Shown: positions 63,450 to 64,000 of the stretch, piece by piece
Position numbering within the stretch: the stretch's first letter is position 1
Layout of the letters: each line of letters starts with the position of its first letter
Origin: Diphasiastrum complanatum
Taxonomy: Eukaryota > Streptophyta > Lycopodiopsida > Lycopodiales > Lycopodiaceae
DNA: 64,000 nucleotides
Direction: 5' to 3'
Assembly (NCBI GenBank): GCA_029204225.1
Contig: CM055096.1
Span: 65,136,370 to 65,200,369, forward strand
Made by a program: the position numbers and the translations under genes
The notes under the pieces: model-generated
Databases searched by the model: none
The model's input: the letters and a program-made list of their open reading frames with translations, nothing else
Told to the model about the DNA's origin: nothing

Positions 63450-64000
63450 ATGGCTGAAGGAGAGCCAACGAACCCACCACCAATTGTTGTTAGAAGGTCT
63501 CCTCGTTTAGATATACCAAAATACACTGGGTTATTTGATCCGATCAGATTTTTTCAGATCTTTTCTGAATCATGTAGGATTTATGGCGAAGTCTTTCCAC
63601 ACGATAAACTTTAGTTATTCTATATGGCCTTAATTGGAGCTACTCAAGATTGGTTTTATAACCAAGAAGAAGCAGAACACACGGATTGGGAAGTGGTTAA
63701 AGCCGCTCTCATTACAAGATTTAAGCCCAGAAAATTTATGGAAGATCTCTTTCTCCTTTAAAGTAAAATTAAAATGGGAAAGAGAGAGGAAGTACGAGAT
63801 TATATTAATGGGTTAAACACCTCAAATCTGATCAATGACAATGCTTTGATTATATGGTTTTTAGCAGGTCTACCTAAATGGATTAGACGCAAGCTGAAAT
63901 GCCATAATCAATATGCTATGATACAAAACGCTATGGCCGATGCAATTCGTGAGGAGGATGAAGATTCTGACGACGAACCAAATGTTGGAATGTTGCCTTA
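63450..64000 (+). pseudogene. Ty3/gypsy gag, cut by the window edge
   Basis: ATG at 63450 opens MAEGEPTNPPPIVVRRSPRL and then IPKYTGLFDPIRFFQIFSES, the N-terminus of a gypsy gag, followed by LIGATQDWFYNQEEAE and GLNTSNLINDNALIIWFLAG. The frame is broken by TAG at 63612 (codon 55), which the related copy at 16905 shares, and by TAA near 63759, which it does not. The rest lies beyond the window. Confidence 0.8.

Overview
This window is AT-rich plant nuclear DNA made almost entirely of LTR retrotransposons nested inside one another. The plant assignment rests on Ty1/copia polyproteins of the order gag-protease-integrase-RT-RNase H, Ty3/gypsy pol genes with RNase H before integrase, and primer-binding sites of the plant initiator-Met (TGGTATCAGAGC) and TGGCGCC-type classes. 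The species cannot be told from the sequence. No convincing single-copy host gene, rRNA gene or CRISPR array is visible.

Left part (1-19 kb): a GC-richer repeat patch; a broken methyltransferase-like sequence on the minus strand; a gypsy integrase fragment split by a complete, young copia element (A, 2583-9013, 655-bp LTRs, target duplication TACCA); a minus-strand gypsy element (N) with gag, a leader of about 150-bp tandem repeats, a PBS and an LTR (13185-13877); then plus-strand gypsy gag, protease and RT fragments.

Middle (19-39 kb): an old minus-strand copia element (D) is split by three later copia insertions. B (19566-23150, duplication AAAGT) is internally deleted. C (25707-29934, duplication TAAAG) is non-autonomous, with gag followed by about 1.5 kb that is not pol. 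E (30215-36528) is complete and plus-strand, its 862-bp LTRs look identical, and it has a 1326-residue open frame. A TGGCGC-primed gypsy LTR and repeat-rich leader (F) interrupt the leader of D at 37184.

Right part (39-64 kb): a gypsy element K (minus) with pol and a further broken ORF region downstream of integrase, separated by ten TTCnnGAA palindromes that resemble heat-shock elements; decayed copia L (+), H, G and I (-); gypsy J (-); a 144-bp LTR-like sequence that holds a tRNA-like sequence with both Pol III boxes, followed directly by a PBS; a copy of the F LTR; a GC-richer unidentified stretch; gypsy gag fragments; a deleted copia M with two LTRs; and gypsy gag at the right edge.

As a working unit only A and E look capable of encoding a full set of retrotransposition proteins. 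C, B, M and the tRNA-bearing LTR are non-autonomous or remnants that would depend on such proteins in trans. The most unusual signals are the tRNA-bearing LTR, the heat-shock-like array in K, the non-pol cargo in C, and a palindrome CACACGTGTG that recurs in LTRs of several different copia families.
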